From contig NZ_CP110395.1 in NCBI RefSeq assembly GCF_029910215.1, forward strand, positions 3,286,001 through 3,350,000: DNA of 64,000 nt. Reading direction: 5' to 3'. Under the pieces are notes generated by a model that had not been told where the DNA came from, made no database searches, and worked only from the letters and a program-made list of their open reading frames with translations. Below are positions 8,590-17,848 of the stretch, piece after piece (the first letter of the stretch is position 1; every line of letters starts with the position of its first letter). The DNA is from Paraburkholderia sp. D15 (GTDB lineage Bacteria > Pseudomonadota > Gammaproteobacteria > Burkholderiales > Burkholderiaceae). Position numbers and translations under genes: made by a program.

Positions 8590-9903
8590 TCAATGGCCCG
8601 CATCGGCGACGCGGGTCTGGACCGCGCCGGCAATGCCGGATTCGTGTTCGGCGGCGGCCGGCGCACCCGGAGCGGCCACGGCGGGGCTCGGCGGAACGGT
8701 TTCGCGGCTGCGCGGTTTGTCGGCATTGCGGGACGCTGCGGTGTCGGCCGGTTTGGTTTCGGCCGGTTTGGTGTCGGCGGGCGATGCGGCCGTGGGTTTT
8801 GCGTCGGCGGACTTTACGTCGGCGGCGGACTTCGGTTCCGTGGGTTTCAAATCCGTTGCGCGGTTGTCGGTTGGCCTGACGTCGGGCTGCCTGGCGTCCG
8901 CCTGCCGGGTGGTACTGCGCTCGGCCTTGTCGTTGCCCTGCCCGCTGTATTCGACGTGCGCGGCGCGAATCACCGCCAGCGGCGCAGTTGCAACGGCTGG
9001 CGCGGACCGCTCCGTCGCAGCATCAGACGTAGCGTAAGCGTTTGCCGTGATGGTCACCGCATTGCCGGTAGCGCGCGCCTCTCCCCGGCCAGCGCCACGC
9101 TCACCTTTCCGGTCCGGACTACGCAGATCCAACGCCGCCTGCACGCCAGTCACGCCCGGCACGATCTCCGGCTCGGCGTGCTTCGCCGCGCGCGCGCCCT
9201 TCGAGCGCTTGCTCCTCGCGACGACAGCCGGTGCGGCGGCCATCACTTCATCGAGCGCCTTCTTGGCGGCGGCCTGCTCGGCCGCGCGGCGGCTCGCGCC
9301 GGAACCGGACACCTTGACATCCAGCTTCGGCACTGTGCATTCGACTTCGAACTGTTGATTGTGCGCCGCACCATGCGTCGCGACGACCGTGTAGGTCGGC
9401 AGCGCGATCTTGCGCCCTTGCAGATATTCCTGAAGCAGCGTCTTGGCGTCCTTGCCGAGCGTCCGCGGGTCGATGTGATCGAGAATCGGCACGTACAGAC
9501 GCTTGATGACCGTCTGCGCGGCATCGAACCCGCCGTCGAGGAACACCGCGCCCAGCACGGCTTCGAGCGTATCGGCGAGGATCGACGGGCGGCGGAAGCC
9601 ACCGCTGCGCAGCTCGCCCTCGCCCAGCCGCAGCCCTTCCGAAATATTCAGGGCCTGAGCGATTTCGTAAAGTGACTGCTGTTTGACCAGATTGGCGCGG
9701 ACGCGAGACAGATCGCCCTCGTCCAGCTTGCCGAAACGTTGGAACAAAAGCGCAGCCACCGCGCAATTCAGGACGGAGTCGCCGAGAAACTCGAGCCGTT
9801 CGTTATGCGTGGAACTATGACTACGGTGCGTTAAAGCCTGACGCAACAATTCCGCATTGCGAAATTCGTAGCGCAAACGGCTTTCCAACGGAGATAGGGG
9901 CAT
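8590..9903 (-). CDS. rnc: Ribonuclease III with long low-complexity C-terminal tail
   Basis: RNase III cuts double-stranded RNA in rRNA precursors and mRNA. The catalytic domain carries the signature ERLEFLGDS (35-43) and the second acidic site [14 protein letters not shown] double-stranded-RNA-binding domain ends near residue 225 ([17 protein letters not shown]). The protein then continues for about 210 residues of Ala/Pro/Thr/Lys/Asp-rich sequence with loose repeats of the type ADxKPxxxKPAD, giving 437 aa where most family members have about 225-250. The tail is probably disordered. Codon use and GC content match the rest of the gene, so I see no frameshift or fusion junction. Confidence 0.94.
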   Translation of the reverse strand: MPLSPLESRLRYEFRNAELLRQALTHRSHSSTHNERLEFLGDSVLNCAVAALLFQRFGKLDEGDLSRVRANLVKQQSLYEIAQALNISEGLRLGEGELRSGGFRRPSILADTLEAVLGAVFLDGGFDAAQTVIKRLYVPILDHIDPRTLGKDAKTLLQEYLQGRKIALPTYTVVATHGAAHNQQFEVECTVPKLDVKVSGSGASRRAAEQAAAKKALDEVMAAAPAVVARSKRSKGARAAKHAEPEIVPGVTGVQAALDLRSPDRKGERGAGRGEARATGNAVTITANAYATSDAATERSAPAVATAPLAVIRAAHVEYSGQGNDKAERSTTRQADARQPDVRPTDNRATDLKPTEPKSAADVKSADAKPTAASPADTKPAETKPADTAASRNADKPRSRETVPPSPAVAAPGAPAAAEHESGIAGAVQTRVADAGH

Positions 9904-10080
9904 GGGCAGAGTATAACGCGGGCGCCAGGCCCGGCGAAAACGCGGGACGGTCAGCGGAAAAAGCGTGGTGAAGCGACGTTACCGCGTGTTCTTAAAGTAG
10001 CGTGATAACACGCCGCGACTGACTTGACCGAAGTGTGGGTCACGCGCGCGGCGTGTGTCGTGCAATCGCTGCACGCAAGC

Positions 10081-10974
10081 TCAATGGAACGAGCCGATGC
10101 GTTTCAGATTGCTGAAGTTCATCCAGATGAAGAACGCGCGGCCGACGATATTCTTGTCCGGTGCGAAACCCCAATAACGGCTGTCCGCGCTGTTGTCGCG
10201 GTTGTCGCCCATCATGAAGTAATTGCCCGGCGGCACCTTGCAGATCACGCCGCGCGCGTTGTACGTGCAGTTATCGCGATACGGATAATCTTCCGCGCCG
10301 ACGATGAACGGCGGCACCGCGGGATTGTTCAGAATCGCGTTCTTGCGGCCGCCGATATCTTCCTCGAACTGCTTCGCGTAGCCGAGACGTTCTTCGTCGA
10401 GGTAATCCGGCAGCGGCGTTTCCGGCACCGGCTTGCCGTTGATCGTGAGTTGCTTGTCCTGATACGCGACGGTGTCGCCCGGCAGACCGATCACGCGCTT
10501 GATGTAGTCGACCGATTCGTCTTTCGGGTAGCGGAACACCACCACGTCGCCGCGTTCGAGCGGACGGCCTTCCGTGATCTTGGTGTTGGTGATCGGCAGA
10601 CGGATGCCGTAGTCGAATTTATTGACGAGGATGAAGTCGCCCACCAGCAGCGTCGGCACCATCGAACCCGACGGAATCTTGAACGGCTCGACGACGAACG
10701 AACGCACGACGAACACGACCAGAATCACCGGAAAGAAGCTCGCCGAATACTCGAGCCACCACGGTTGACGCAGCTTGTCGTCACGCAGACGCGCGCGCGT
10801 CTGCGCGGCGTTTTCATCGGCGAAACGCTCGCCGATGCGCGCTTGCTGGCTATCGAACTCGGCCACCGCCGCGTCCGCCGCGCGACGGCGCTGCGGCAGG
10901 AAAACCAGTTTGTCCGCGACCCATGCGACGCCCGTCAAAATGACGAGCACAAAAAGAATCAGCGCAAAATTCAT
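10081..10974 (-). CDS. lepB: Signal peptidase I
   Basis: LepB cleaves Sec and Tat signal peptides at the periplasmic face of the inner membrane. The 297-aa protein has an N-terminal membrane segment (residues 3-20), a second near residues 80-92, the catalytic serine in PSGSMVPTL (S104), the general-base lysine in YIKRVIGLPGD (K159), and the family segment GDNRDNSADSR. It follows lepA after 18 bp and precedes rnc by 177 bp, in the conserved lepA-lepB-rnc-era order. Confidence 0.97.
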   Translation of the reverse strand: MNFALILFVLVILTGVAWVADKLVFLPQRRRAADAAVAEFDSQQARIGERFADENAAQTRARLRDDKLRQPWWLEYSASFFPVILVVFVVRSFVVEPFKIPSGSMVPTLLVGDFILVNKFDYGIRLPITNTKITEGRPLERGDVVVFRYPKDESVDYIKRVIGLPGDTVAYQDKQLTINGKPVPETPLPDYLDEERLGYAKQFEEDIGGRKNAILNNPAVPPFIVGAEDYPYRDNCTYNARGVICKVPPGNYFMMGDNRDNSADSRYWGFAPDKNIVGRAFFIWMNFSNLKRIGSFH

Positions 10975-10992
10975 AGGGTTCCGTTGTTCGTC

Positions 10993-12786
10993 TTATTTGT
11001 CTTCGACACGCAGAATCGCGAGGAAAGCTTCTTGCGGAATCTCGACCGAGCCCACCTGCTTCATTCGCTTCTTGCCTGCCTTTTGCTTTTCCAGCAGTTT
11101 CTTCTTACGGGAAATATCGCCGCCGTAGCATTTTGCCAGCACGTTCTTACGCAACGCTTTAATGTTTTCGCGCGCAATAATGTTCGCGCCGATGGTCGCC
11201 TGAATCGCGACATCGTACATTTGCCGCGGAATCAGTTCGCGCATTTTCGCCGCCACTTCGCGGCCGCGATACTGGCTTTGCGAACGGTGCACGATCACCG
11301 ACAGCGCGTCGACCTTGTCGCCGTTGATCAGCATGTCGACCTTCACGACGTCGGCCGCGCGATATTCCTTGAACTCGTAATCCATCGACGCATAGCCGCG
11401 CGAAATCGACTTCAGACGATCGAAGAAATCGAGCACGACTTCGCCCATCGGAATTTCATAGGTCAGTTGCACCTGACGGCCGTGGTACTGCATGTTGATC
11501 TGCGTGCCGCGCTTCTGCGTGCACAGCGTGATCACCGAGCCGACATAGTCTTGCGGCATGTACAGATTCACCGTGACGATCGGCTCGCGCACTTCCTCGA
11601 TCTTCGACGGCTCCGGCATCTTCGCCGGGTTCTCGACCATGATGGTCGTGCCGTCGCGTTGCAGGACCTCGTACACGACGGTCGGCGCCGTGGTGATCAG
11701 GTCCATGTCGAATTCGCGTTCCAGACGCTCCTGCACGATCTCCATATGCAGCAGGCCGAGGAAGCCGCAACGGAAACCGAAGCCGAGTGCCTGCGATACT
11801 TCCGGCTCGTACATCAGCGAGGCGTCGTTGAGCTTCAGCTTTTCGAGCGAATCGCGCAGCGCGTCGTACTGGTTCGCTTCGACCGGGTAAAGACCGGCGA
11901 ACACCTGCGGCTTCACTTCCTTGAAGCCCGGCAGCGGTTCCGGCGCCGGACGGTTCACCAGCGTGACGGTGTCGCCCACCTTCGCCGCGGCCAATTCCTT
12001 GATGCCGGCGATGATGAAGCCCACCTGCCCGGCCGACAACGTCTCCAGATTCTTCGACTTCGGCGTGAACACGCCGATATGCTCGACCGGATATTGCGCG
12101 CCGGTGGCCATCAGACGGATCTTGTCCTTGGGACGCAGCGTACCGTTGACGATACGCACCAGCATCACGACGCCGACGTAGTTGTCGAACCACGAGTCGA
12201 TGATCAGCGCCTGCAGCGGCGCCTCAGGATCGCCCTTCGGCGGCGGCACTTTCGCGATCAGCGCTTCGAGCACCTCCTCGACGCCGAGGCCGGTCTTCGC
12301 GCTGCAATGCGTGGCGTCGGTCGCGTCGATGCCGATCACGTCCTCGATTTCGGCGATTGCGTTCTCGGGGTTCGCGGCCGGCAGATCGATCTTGTTGAGC
12401 ACCGGAATCACGTCGACGCCGAGTTCGATCGCCGTATAGCAGTTGGCGACGGTCTGTGCTTCCACGCCCTGGCTCGCATCGACGACCAGCAGCGCGCCTT
12501 CGCAGGCGGACAGCGAGCGGCTGACTTCGTACGAGAAGTCGACGTGGCCCGGCGTGTCGATCATGTTCAGGTTGTACACCTGGCCGTCACGGGCCTTGTA
12601 CGTGAGCGCAGCGGTTTGTGCCTTGATGGTGATGCCGCGTTCGCGCTCGAGATCCATCGAGTCGAGTACTTGAGATTCCATCTCGCGGTCGGACAGACCG
12701 CCGCAAATCTGGATGATGCGATCGGCGAGCGTCGACTTGCCATGGTCGATGTGCGCAATGATCGAAAAGTTACGAATATGATCCAT
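10993..12786 (-). CDS. lepA: Elongation factor 4 (LepA) GTPase
   Basis: LepA is a translational GTPase related to EF-G that acts in ribosome biogenesis or under ionic stress. The 597-aa protein has G1 [14 protein letters not shown]3 DTPGHVDF and G4 NKID, and the family-specific C-terminal domain with [16 protein letters not shown]. It has the standard length. The upstream 262-bp spacer contains the inverted-repeat cluster at 13012-13043. Confidence 0.98.
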   Translation of the reverse strand: MDHIRNFSIIAHIDHGKSTLADRIIQICGGLSDREMESQVLDSMDLERERGITIKAQTAALTYKARDGQVYNLNMIDTPGHVDFSYEVSRSLSACEGALLVVDASQGVEAQTVANCYTAIELGVDVIPVLNKIDLPAANPENAIAEIEDVIGIDATDATHCSAKTGLGVEEVLEALIAKVPPPKGDPEAPLQALIIDSWFDNYVGVVMLVRIVNGTLRPKDKIRLMATGAQYPVEHIGVFTPKSKNLETLSAGQVGFIIAGIKELAAAKVGDTVTLVNRPAPEPLPGFKEVKPQVFAGLYPVEANQYDALRDSLEKLKLNDASLMYEPEVSQALGFGFRCGFLGLLHMEIVQERLEREFDMDLITTAPTVVYEVLQRDGTTIMVENPAKMPEPSKIEEVREPIVTVNLYMPQDYVGSVITLCTQKRGTQINMQYHGRQVQLTYEIPMGEVVLDFFDRLKSISRGYASMDYEFKEYRAADVVKVDMLINGDKVDALSVIVHRSQSQYRGREVAAKMRELIPRQMYDVAIQATIGANIIARENIKALRKNVLAKCYGGDISRKKKLLEKQKAGKKRMKQVGSVEIPQEAFLAILRVEDK

Positions 12787-13011
12787 TCAGTGCCGATCAA
12801 GCAAAAAAGGCGCGCTCGGACAATAGCGGAGCACGCCTTGTAAGTAGGTGAAAAACCTATCTATTTTAGCCGAAAAGGCCACCGCCCGGCACATCTTGCA
12901 AGGCTCGGGCGGAAAAGACAGGTCTGGAACAGCCGTGTACAGGACCGGCGTGGGAACCGGAAAGCCAGCCCCGGTTCGTCGTGAAAACGTCAAACCCGCT
13001 GCGAACAGGGG

Positions 13012-13043
13012 CTTTCAGGTGCGTTACCTGAAAGTTTTCAGGT
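13012..13043. repeat. Three alternating inverted copies of CTTTCAGGT
   Basis: CTTTCAGGT (13012-13020), ACCTGAAAG (13026-13034) and TTTCAGGT (13036-13043) follow one another. The middle copy can pair perfectly with either neighbour, so two mutually exclusive hairpins are possible, with loops of 5 and 2 bases. The cluster lies directly after the glutaredoxin-like stop and upstream of lepA on the minus strand. It could be an mRNA processing or switching element, or a protein-binding site. Confidence 0.7.
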
Positions 13044-13048
13044 TCAAT

Positions 13049-13324
13049 TCAGCGCGTTGTCGCCGCGCGTGTTTTTCTTCTGTCGCTCAACGCCGCGCGG
13101 ACCCGGGCGACGTCGAGATGGTAATGGCACAACTCGACGCCATCGCAGAGCAGAACCGGCACCCGCTCGTTGTAGCGCGCTTCGAGCTCCGGATCGCTAT
13201 CGACGTCGACGATCTCGACCTGCGCGCCGAACTCGTCCAGCAAGGGTTCGAGCGCCGCGCGCATGTCGTCGCAAAGGTGGCACCACGCGCGCCCGTAGAG
13301 CGTGAGCGGCGCCATCTTCGTCAT
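13049..13324 (-). CDS. Glutaredoxin-like (DUF836-type) small redox protein
   Basis: This 91-aa protein has a thioredoxin-like fold signature: LTLYGRAWCHLCDDM with a CHLC dithiol (C15, C18) and a later VPVL cis-proline segment. The motif WCHLC and the short length fit the glutaredoxin-like family found next to mucD in betaproteobacteria. The substrate is unknown. Its ATG overlaps the mucD stop as ATGA, so it is translationally coupled to the periplasmic protease, although it has no signal peptide and should be cytoplasmic. Confidence 0.87.
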   Translation of the reverse strand: MTKMAPLTLYGRAWCHLCDDMRAALEPLLDEFGAQVEIVDVDSDPELEARYNERVPVLLCDGVELCHYHLDVARVRAALSDRRKTRAATTR

Positions 13325-14850
13325 TTCTGGCTGCTGCGCGGACGGATCGGCACGAACTGCGTGTTCTCGCCGCGACGCACCAGCAACGCGACCATCTTGC
13401 CCGGATCGAGGTGCGAGGTCAGATCGTCGAACTGCTTCGCGCTCGTGATGTCCGTATCGCCCACGCGCAGGACGATGTCGCCCTTCTGCAGGCCGACGCG
13501 GGCCGCCGGACCATCCGCGGCGTCGATCTGCACGCCGTTGCGCAGCTTCAGCGACTTCAGCTGGTCCGCCGGGATATCGCTGACGGCCAGACCCAGCACG
13601 TTGGTCGCGCGCTGCTTCGGCGGCTGCGGCTTCTTCTGATCGGCCTTGGCGGTCTTGTCCGGTTGCATCTCGGCGATGGTGACCGGCAGATCGCGCGTCT
13701 GACCCTTGCGCCACACGGTGATCGTTGCCTTGGTACCCGGCTTCGTATCGCCGACCATGCGCGGCAAGTCCGTCGCCGTATCGACCGAATGGCCATTGAA
13801 CTTCAGGATGATGTCGCCCGGCTGCACGCCCGCCTTGTCCGCCGGACCGCCCGGCTCGACGCTGCTGACCAGCGCGCCCTGCGCCTTCGGCAAGCCGAGC
13901 GAATCGGCGACATCCTTCGTCACTTCGCCGATCGCCACCGCGATACGGCCGCGCACGACCTTGCCCGAGGTCTTGAGCTGATCGGCCACGCGCATCGCCT
14001 CGTCGATCGGAATCGCGAACGAAATGCCCATGAAGCCGCCGGTACGGCTATAGATCTGCGAGTTGATGCCGATCACTTCGCCCTGCATGTTGATCAGCGG
14101 ACCGCCCGAGTTGCCCGGATTGACGGCCACATCGGTCTGGATGAACGGCAGGTAGTCGCCGGTATCGCGGCCCTTGGCGCTAACGATGCCGGCCGTCACC
14201 GTGTTCTCGAGCCCGAACGGCGAGCCGATCGCGACCACCCATTCGCCGACACGCACCTTGTTCGAATCGCCGATCGTGATGGTCGGCAGATTGGCGGCGC
14301 TGATCTTCACGACCGCGACGTCCGTGCGATCGTCCACGCCGATCAGCTTGGCCTTGAATTCGCGCTTGTCGGTGAGCGTGACGTAGATGGTGTCCGCGTC
14401 GTCGACGACGTGCGCGTTGGTCATCACGTAGCCGTCCGCCGACAGGATGAAACCGGAGCCCACGCCACTGTTCTGTTCAGGATCGCTGTTATCCGGCGCG
14501 TCCTGGCTGCCGCCGCTGCCGCTACCGCCGTTATCGCCGCCGCGAGGTGAACCCGGCGAACCCGGCGATTGCGGAGACTGCGGCAACGGAATGCCGAAGA
14601 AGCGGCGGAAGAACTCCGACATGTCGCCGTCGTCCATACCCGGCGGCAAGCCGCCGCGGGCGCCGCTGTTGCTCGACACGCGCGTGGTCGTGCGAATGTT
14701 GACGACGGCCGGGCCGACCTTGTCGACGAGATCAGTGAAGTCGGGCAGATTGGCCGCCGCGGGAGCCGCCGATGCCGTATGCGGCATGAGCGGCACACAC
14801 GCCGCCACCACCGCGGCCGCGAGAAATTTGCGCACCGAGAAAGTCGTCAT
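13321..14850 (-). CDS. mucD: Periplasmic serine protease DegP/MucD (HtrA family)
   Basis: This protease and chaperone degrades misfolded envelope proteins and is a standard output of the RpoE pathway. The 509-aa protein has a signal peptide (first 28 residues), a Gly/Pro/Ser-rich linker near residue 90-120, and a trypsin-like domain with His in TNAHVVDDAD, Asp in DDRTDVAVVKI and Ser in GNSGGPLIN. Two PDZ domains follow (GALVSSVEPGGPADKAG and GPAARVGLQKGDIVLRV). It is the fourth gene of rpoE-rseA-rseB-mucD. Confidence 0.96.
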   Translation of the reverse strand: MTTFSVRKFLAAAVVAACVPLMPHTASAAPAAANLPDFTDLVDKVGPAVVNIRTTTRVSSNSGARGGLPPGMDDGDMSEFFRRFFGIPLPQSPQSPGSPGSPRGGDNGGSGSGGSQDAPDNSDPEQNSGVGSGFILSADGYVMTNAHVVDDADTIYVTLTDKREFKAKLIGVDDRTDVAVVKISAANLPTITIGDSNKVRVGEWVVAIGSPFGLENTVTAGIVSAKGRDTGDYLPFIQTDVAVNPGNSGGPLINMQGEVIGINSQIYSRTGGFMGISFAIPIDEAMRVADQLKTSGKVVRGRIAVAIGEVTKDVADSLGLPKAQGALVSSVEPGGPADKAGVQPGDIILKFNGHSVDTATDLPRMVGDTKPGTKATITVWRKGQTRDLPVTIAEMQPDKTAKADQKKPQPPKQRATNVLGLAVSDIPADQLKSLKLRNGVQIDAADGPAARVGLQKGDIVLRVGDTDITSAKQFDDLTSHLDPGKMVALLVRRGENTQFVPIRPRSSQK

Positions 14851-14885
14851 ATCGTAGCAAGCCGAGGGATTCAGGATTCGGAGGA

Positions 14886-15932
14886 TTACTTCGGAGCTTT
14901 GTATTCTATGGCAGACGCAAATTGCTGCAATGTGCTCTGGGGCACTTCTCCCAGCAGAGTAATCCAGAAGTCGCCGCGCCGCTTGACGAGTACGTGCGTG
15001 GCGCCGCTACTGCCCGCGCCTTCCTTGCGGGTGTTGTTCTCGACCGGTTCGACGAACACCGAAATGGCCGCGAGACCGTCGGAGAACACCGCCTGATCGA
15101 CCGGAATGGTCGGCTGGCCGGCGTCGCGCGCGGCCATCGGGCGACGCAGTTCGCGAATCTTGCGGAAGCCCGGCACGGTCGGCGTGATCTGCCAGCCTTG
15201 CGCGGCCATGTCGACCGGCTCGACCGGCGGACGCACCACCGTCCAGCCCGTCAAATTACGAATCCCGTTGACGATACCGGCCTTGTCGACCGGCACGCCG
15301 ATGCGGATCTGCGAAAACGACAGCTGTTCCAGCACCTGGCCGTTCGGATCGAGTGTTTGCGCGCGCAGCAGCAGGCCTGTCTTCTTGTCGGCCCACAGCT
15401 TGTACGCGAAGCGATAAGCGTCTTTCGGATCGAGCTCGATCACCTGACTGTCGACGCCCGCGACGCGGTCGTCGCCGAGCAGCTTCGGCTCGTACACGCC
15501 CAGCACCTGCTCGCCGCTGACGGCCAGCAAGGCCGGGAAGGAGTCTTTGTTCTGGCGCTTTTCGACCACGCACAGATGCCGTTCCGGCACGAACGTGTAC
15601 AACTCGTCGTTATGACGCAGCATCTTGCGCGGCTTGCCGTCGAGGCTTTCGAGCTGTTCGAACTCGCCGTCGCCGCGGGTCGCGTAATGCGCGATCCGCG
15701 AGGTCTGCACGAAATTGCCGCGTTGATAGACGAACGCGCCCTCGTAGTTTTGCTGCTGGGCGGCCTGATGGATGCGATCGAGCAGTTCCGCGGCCGTGCG
15801 ACGGGCGACGAGCGGATCGTCGGTTTGTGCAAAGACCCGCGGCGTGGCGGACAACAATACGGCTGCGCAAAACAGGAATGCCGGCAGCCGCCCCCAGATA
15901 GTCGTTTTATTCAACCGCGGAGTCTGCATCAA
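14886..15932 (-). CDS. rseB: Sigma-E factor regulatory protein RseB/MucB
   Basis: RseB is a periplasmic protein that binds the anti-sigma factor RseA and protects it from regulated proteolysis until it senses misfolded lipoproteins or LPS intermediates. The 348-aa sequence has an N-terminal signal peptide (hydrophobic stretch near residues 15-35 ending AQT) and the LolA-like MucB/RseB domain (residues about 45-220) followed by the C-terminal domain (GWQITPTVPGFRKI). It starts one base after the rseA stop, so the two are tightly coupled. Confidence 0.95.
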   Translation of the reverse strand: MMQTPRLNKTTIWGRLPAFLFCAAVLLSATPRVFAQTDDPLVARRTAAELLDRIHQAAQQQNYEGAFVYQRGNFVQTSRIAHYATRGDGEFEQLESLDGKPRKMLRHNDELYTFVPERHLCVVEKRQNKDSFPALLAVSGEQVLGVYEPKLLGDDRVAGVDSQVIELDPKDAYRFAYKLWADKKTGLLLRAQTLDPNGQVLEQLSFSQIRIGVPVDKAGIVNGIRNLTGWTVVRPPVEPVDMAAQGWQITPTVPGFRKIRELRRPMAARDAGQPTIPVDQAVFSDGLAAISVFVEPVENNTRKEGAGSSGATHVLVKRRGDFWITLLGEVPQSTLQQFASAIEYKAPK

Positions 15933-15933
15933 A

Positions 15934-16563
15934 CTATTGGCCCTGCGTGGAAACTGCGGCTGCGCGGATCAGCGGCATCGAACCCGGCATGACCGGTTGC
16001 TGCGCGAATTGCTGATGCGCTTCGAGATACTGGTCGAGACTCGCGTCGCGAATGATGTTGGCGTCCTGCGCGACCGGCTGGACCGTGGCGGCCGGCACCG
16101 AAGCCATCGCCACGCGTTGCAGCGAATCGCCGTGCGACTGGACCGCGGCGAGCTGCGCGCCCGGACCACCCGGCACGCCCTGCAATTGCGGCACGACGAT
16201 CCACGTCAGCGTGGCCGCCGCCGCGGCCACCGCGAACGCCGGCACCACACGGCGGCGCAGCGACAGCAAACGACGCGCAACCGGCATGGCAGCAGGCGCG
16301 AGCACATGCGGCTCGCTTTCCAGACGCGCGGCGAAGCCGCTCAGGAACGCGCTGCTCGCTGCCGGGCTGACCGCCAGATCGTCGGAACGCAACGCGTCAC
16401 CGATCAGGTGATAACTCGACCACGTCGCGCGATCCTCGCTGTTCAGCTCGGAAAGGAATGTGTTCAGATTCTGATGCTCTTCGCCGAACAGCTCACCGTC
16501 GACAAAAGCGGACAGACGCTCGCTACGCGAGCTGGCTTGCGATTGCACCGAGACCGACCCCAT
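15934..16563 (-). CDS. rseA: Anti-sigma-E factor RseA/MucA
   Basis: RseA is an inner-membrane anti-sigma factor that sequesters RpoE. The N-terminal cytoplasmic domain (RSERLSAFVDGELF, then WSSYHLIGDALRS) matches the RseA N-terminal fold. A single membrane segment lies near residues 108-127 (VVPAFAVAAAAATLTWIVV), and the rest is periplasmic. I choose ATG 16563 because GGGGAG lies 4 bases before it. ATG 16575, four codons earlier, is a fair alternative. The gene lies between rpoE and rseB. Confidence 0.95.
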   Translation of the reverse strand: MGSVSVQSQASSRSERLSAFVDGELFGEEHQNLNTFLSELNSEDRATWSSYHLIGDALRSDDLAVSPAASSAFLSGFAARLESEPHVLAPAAMPVARRLLSLRRRVVPAFAVAAAAATLTWIVVPQLQGVPGGPGAQLAAVQSHGDSLQRVAMASVPAATVQPVAQDANIIRDASLDQYLEAHQQFAQQPVMPGSMPLIRAAAVSTQGQ

Positions 16564-16645
16564 GATGCTCCCCATCTTACAAATACCCCGTAGTGACACC
16601 ACTAATCCAGATATTGCACCCGCGCCCCATTCGGCCGGCCAGTGT

Positions 16646-17245
16646 TTACCAGCGCTTGCCTTCGGGTGTGTCAAGCAACGGACGCAATTTTGCCGCAATG
16701 GCTTCGCGAGCGCGGAAAATTCGTGATCTGACGGTGCCGATCGGGCAGCCCATCATCTCAGCGATTTCCTCATAGCTCAAACCTTCAATTTCACGAAGAG
16801 TAATGGCGGTGCGCAACTCTTCCGGTAAAACCGCCATCGCAGCATTGACCGTCTCAGCGATCTGCTTGCTCATCAACATCGACTCGGGCGTGTTGATATC
16901 CCTTAGTTGGTCCGCATCCGAGAAAGTTTCAGCTTCTTCAGCATCCGCTTCGGTCGAGGTCGGCGCGCGCCGCCCTTGGGTCGCAAGGTAGTTCTTCGCG
17001 GTGTTGACCGCAATCCGGTACAACCACGTATAAAAGGCCGATTCGCCGCGAAACTGCGGCAACGCCCGGTACGCCTTGATAAAGGCGTCCTGGGCGACGT
17101 CTTCCACTTCGGCGGGGTCCCGCACGAGGCGCGAGATCAGCCGAAGAATCTTGCGGTGGTATTTGGAGACCAGAAGCTCGAACGCGGCCTTGTCGCCCTT
17201 CTGGACGCGCTCGACCAGCACCTGATCAATTTCTTTTTCGCTCAC
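16646..17245 (-). CDS. rpoE: RNA polymerase sigma factor RpoE (ECF family)
   Basis: This envelope-stress sigma factor is 199 aa. Region 2 is visible in AFELLVSKYHRKILRLISRL and DVAQDAFIKAYRALPQF, and region 4 in LREIEGLSYEEIAEMMGCP followed by GTVRSRIFRAREAI. It is controlled by RseA and RseB encoded immediately downstream. I do not see a GAACTT-type autoregulated promoter in the 102-bp spacer. A TACAAT-like -10 exists near 17286-17291, but without a matching -35. The spacer also carries the 9-bp-period GTTAC array. Confidence 0.97.
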   Translation of the reverse strand: MSEKEIDQVLVERVQKGDKAAFELLVSKYHRKILRLISRLVRDPAEVEDVAQDAFIKAYRALPQFRGESAFYTWLYRIAVNTAKNYLATQGRRAPTSTEADAEEAETFSDADQLRDINTPESMLMSKQIAETVNAAMAVLPEELRTAITLREIEGLSYEEIAEMMGCPIGTVRSRIFRAREAIAAKLRPLLDTPEGKRW

Positions 17246-17313
17246 CTGATAAATCCGTTAACTATTGGGCGCATGGCGGGGCACCATTGTAGCGTCCCCA
17301 TCAACGATGAGAC

Positions 17314-17349
17314 GTTACTCCGGTAACAGCGGTTACAGTCGTTACAGTC
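17314..17349. repeat. Four GTTAC/GTAAC half-sites at exact 9-bp spacing upstream of rpoE
   Basis: GTTAC at 17314, GTAAC at 17323, GTTAC at 17332 and GTTAC at 17341 repeat with a period of exactly nine bases. The last two units are a perfect GTTACAGTC tandem. The second unit is inverted relative to the others, which gives two overlapping inverted repeats. The array spans the 3' end of the YgfX-like gene and the spacer before rpoE. Confidence 0.75.
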
Positions 17350-17833
17350 ACGCGCCCACGGCACGGCGGCCCAGCACCGACAGTTTCCGGAATACCTCGC
17401 GAGGCAGCGCGTCGGCGGCGAGCAGCAACGTATGCTTGCGGCCTCGCTCCGGCGTGAGCGTCAGTGCCAGCAAACGGTCGCTCCAGTGAGCGCTGGCGGT
17501 GATGCGGCCCTCGGCGGATAGAGCGCCGGTTCGGTCCCAGACGGCGAGTCCGTCCACCCCGATTTTCAGTGCCTGAGGTTGCGCACGCACATAGCTTGCC
17601 GCACGAAGCGCGAGCAGCGCGGCGACCGCGAACGTCAACGGGATCGCCTTGACGACGCCGAGGTGCGACGCGGCGCAGGTGTAGACCGCCCACGTCGCCA
17701 CCATGACGAACGCACCCAGGCCAGCGCACATGGCAACGGAGCGCCGCAACGAAATCCGTTGCGGCGCTCCGTCAACCGTTTCCGGTTCTGGGGAACCCGC
17801 CGGACTAGCCGGCGGTGTCGACTGGCGCGTCAC
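17348..17833 (-). CDS. YgfX/CptA-like two-helix inner-membrane protein
   Basis: The 161-aa protein has a Pro-rich N-terminus, two adjacent membrane helices (about residues 33-52 and 60-78) and a soluble C-terminal half ending LTLTPERGRKHTLLLAADAL and REVFRKLSVLGRRA. This layout, and the LAAD plus basic-helix ending, resemble E. coli YgfX (CptA family, proposed to affect cytoskeletal proteins and paired there with SdhE). No SdhE partner is in the window. The position between fabF and rpoE suggests a membrane-related role. The family call rests on pattern similarity only. Confidence 0.6.
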   Translation of the reverse strand: MTRQSTPPASPAGSPEPETVDGAPQRISLRRSVAMCAGLGAFVMVATWAVYTCAASHLGVVKAIPLTFAVAALLALRAASYVRAQPQALKIGVDGLAVWDRTGALSAEGRITASAHWSDRLLALTLTPERGRKHTLLLAADALPREVFRKLSVLGRRAVGA

Positions 17834-17848
17834 CCAGCGATCGGACGA

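Noticed and set aside
7543..9675. A 710-codon plus-strand frame across recO, era and rnc
   Set aside because: It is antisense to three conserved genes and has no recognisable domain or ribosome-binding site.
9983..10013. A GCGTGTT/AACACGC pair between lepB and rnc considered as a terminator
   Set aside because: The stem is only 7 bp with a 17-base loop and no T run, so it is unlikely to terminate transcription in a conserved operon.
10024..12843. A 939-codon plus-strand open frame across lepB and lepA
   Set aside because: It lies opposite two complete, well-conserved genes. In GC-rich DNA the complementary strand often lacks stops. Its sequence is His/Arg/Asp-rich with no domain.
17314..17349. 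The GTTAC array considered as a CRISPR or iteron origin
   Set aside because: The period is only 9 bp over 36 bp, and there is no replication gene or DnaA-box cluster nearby.
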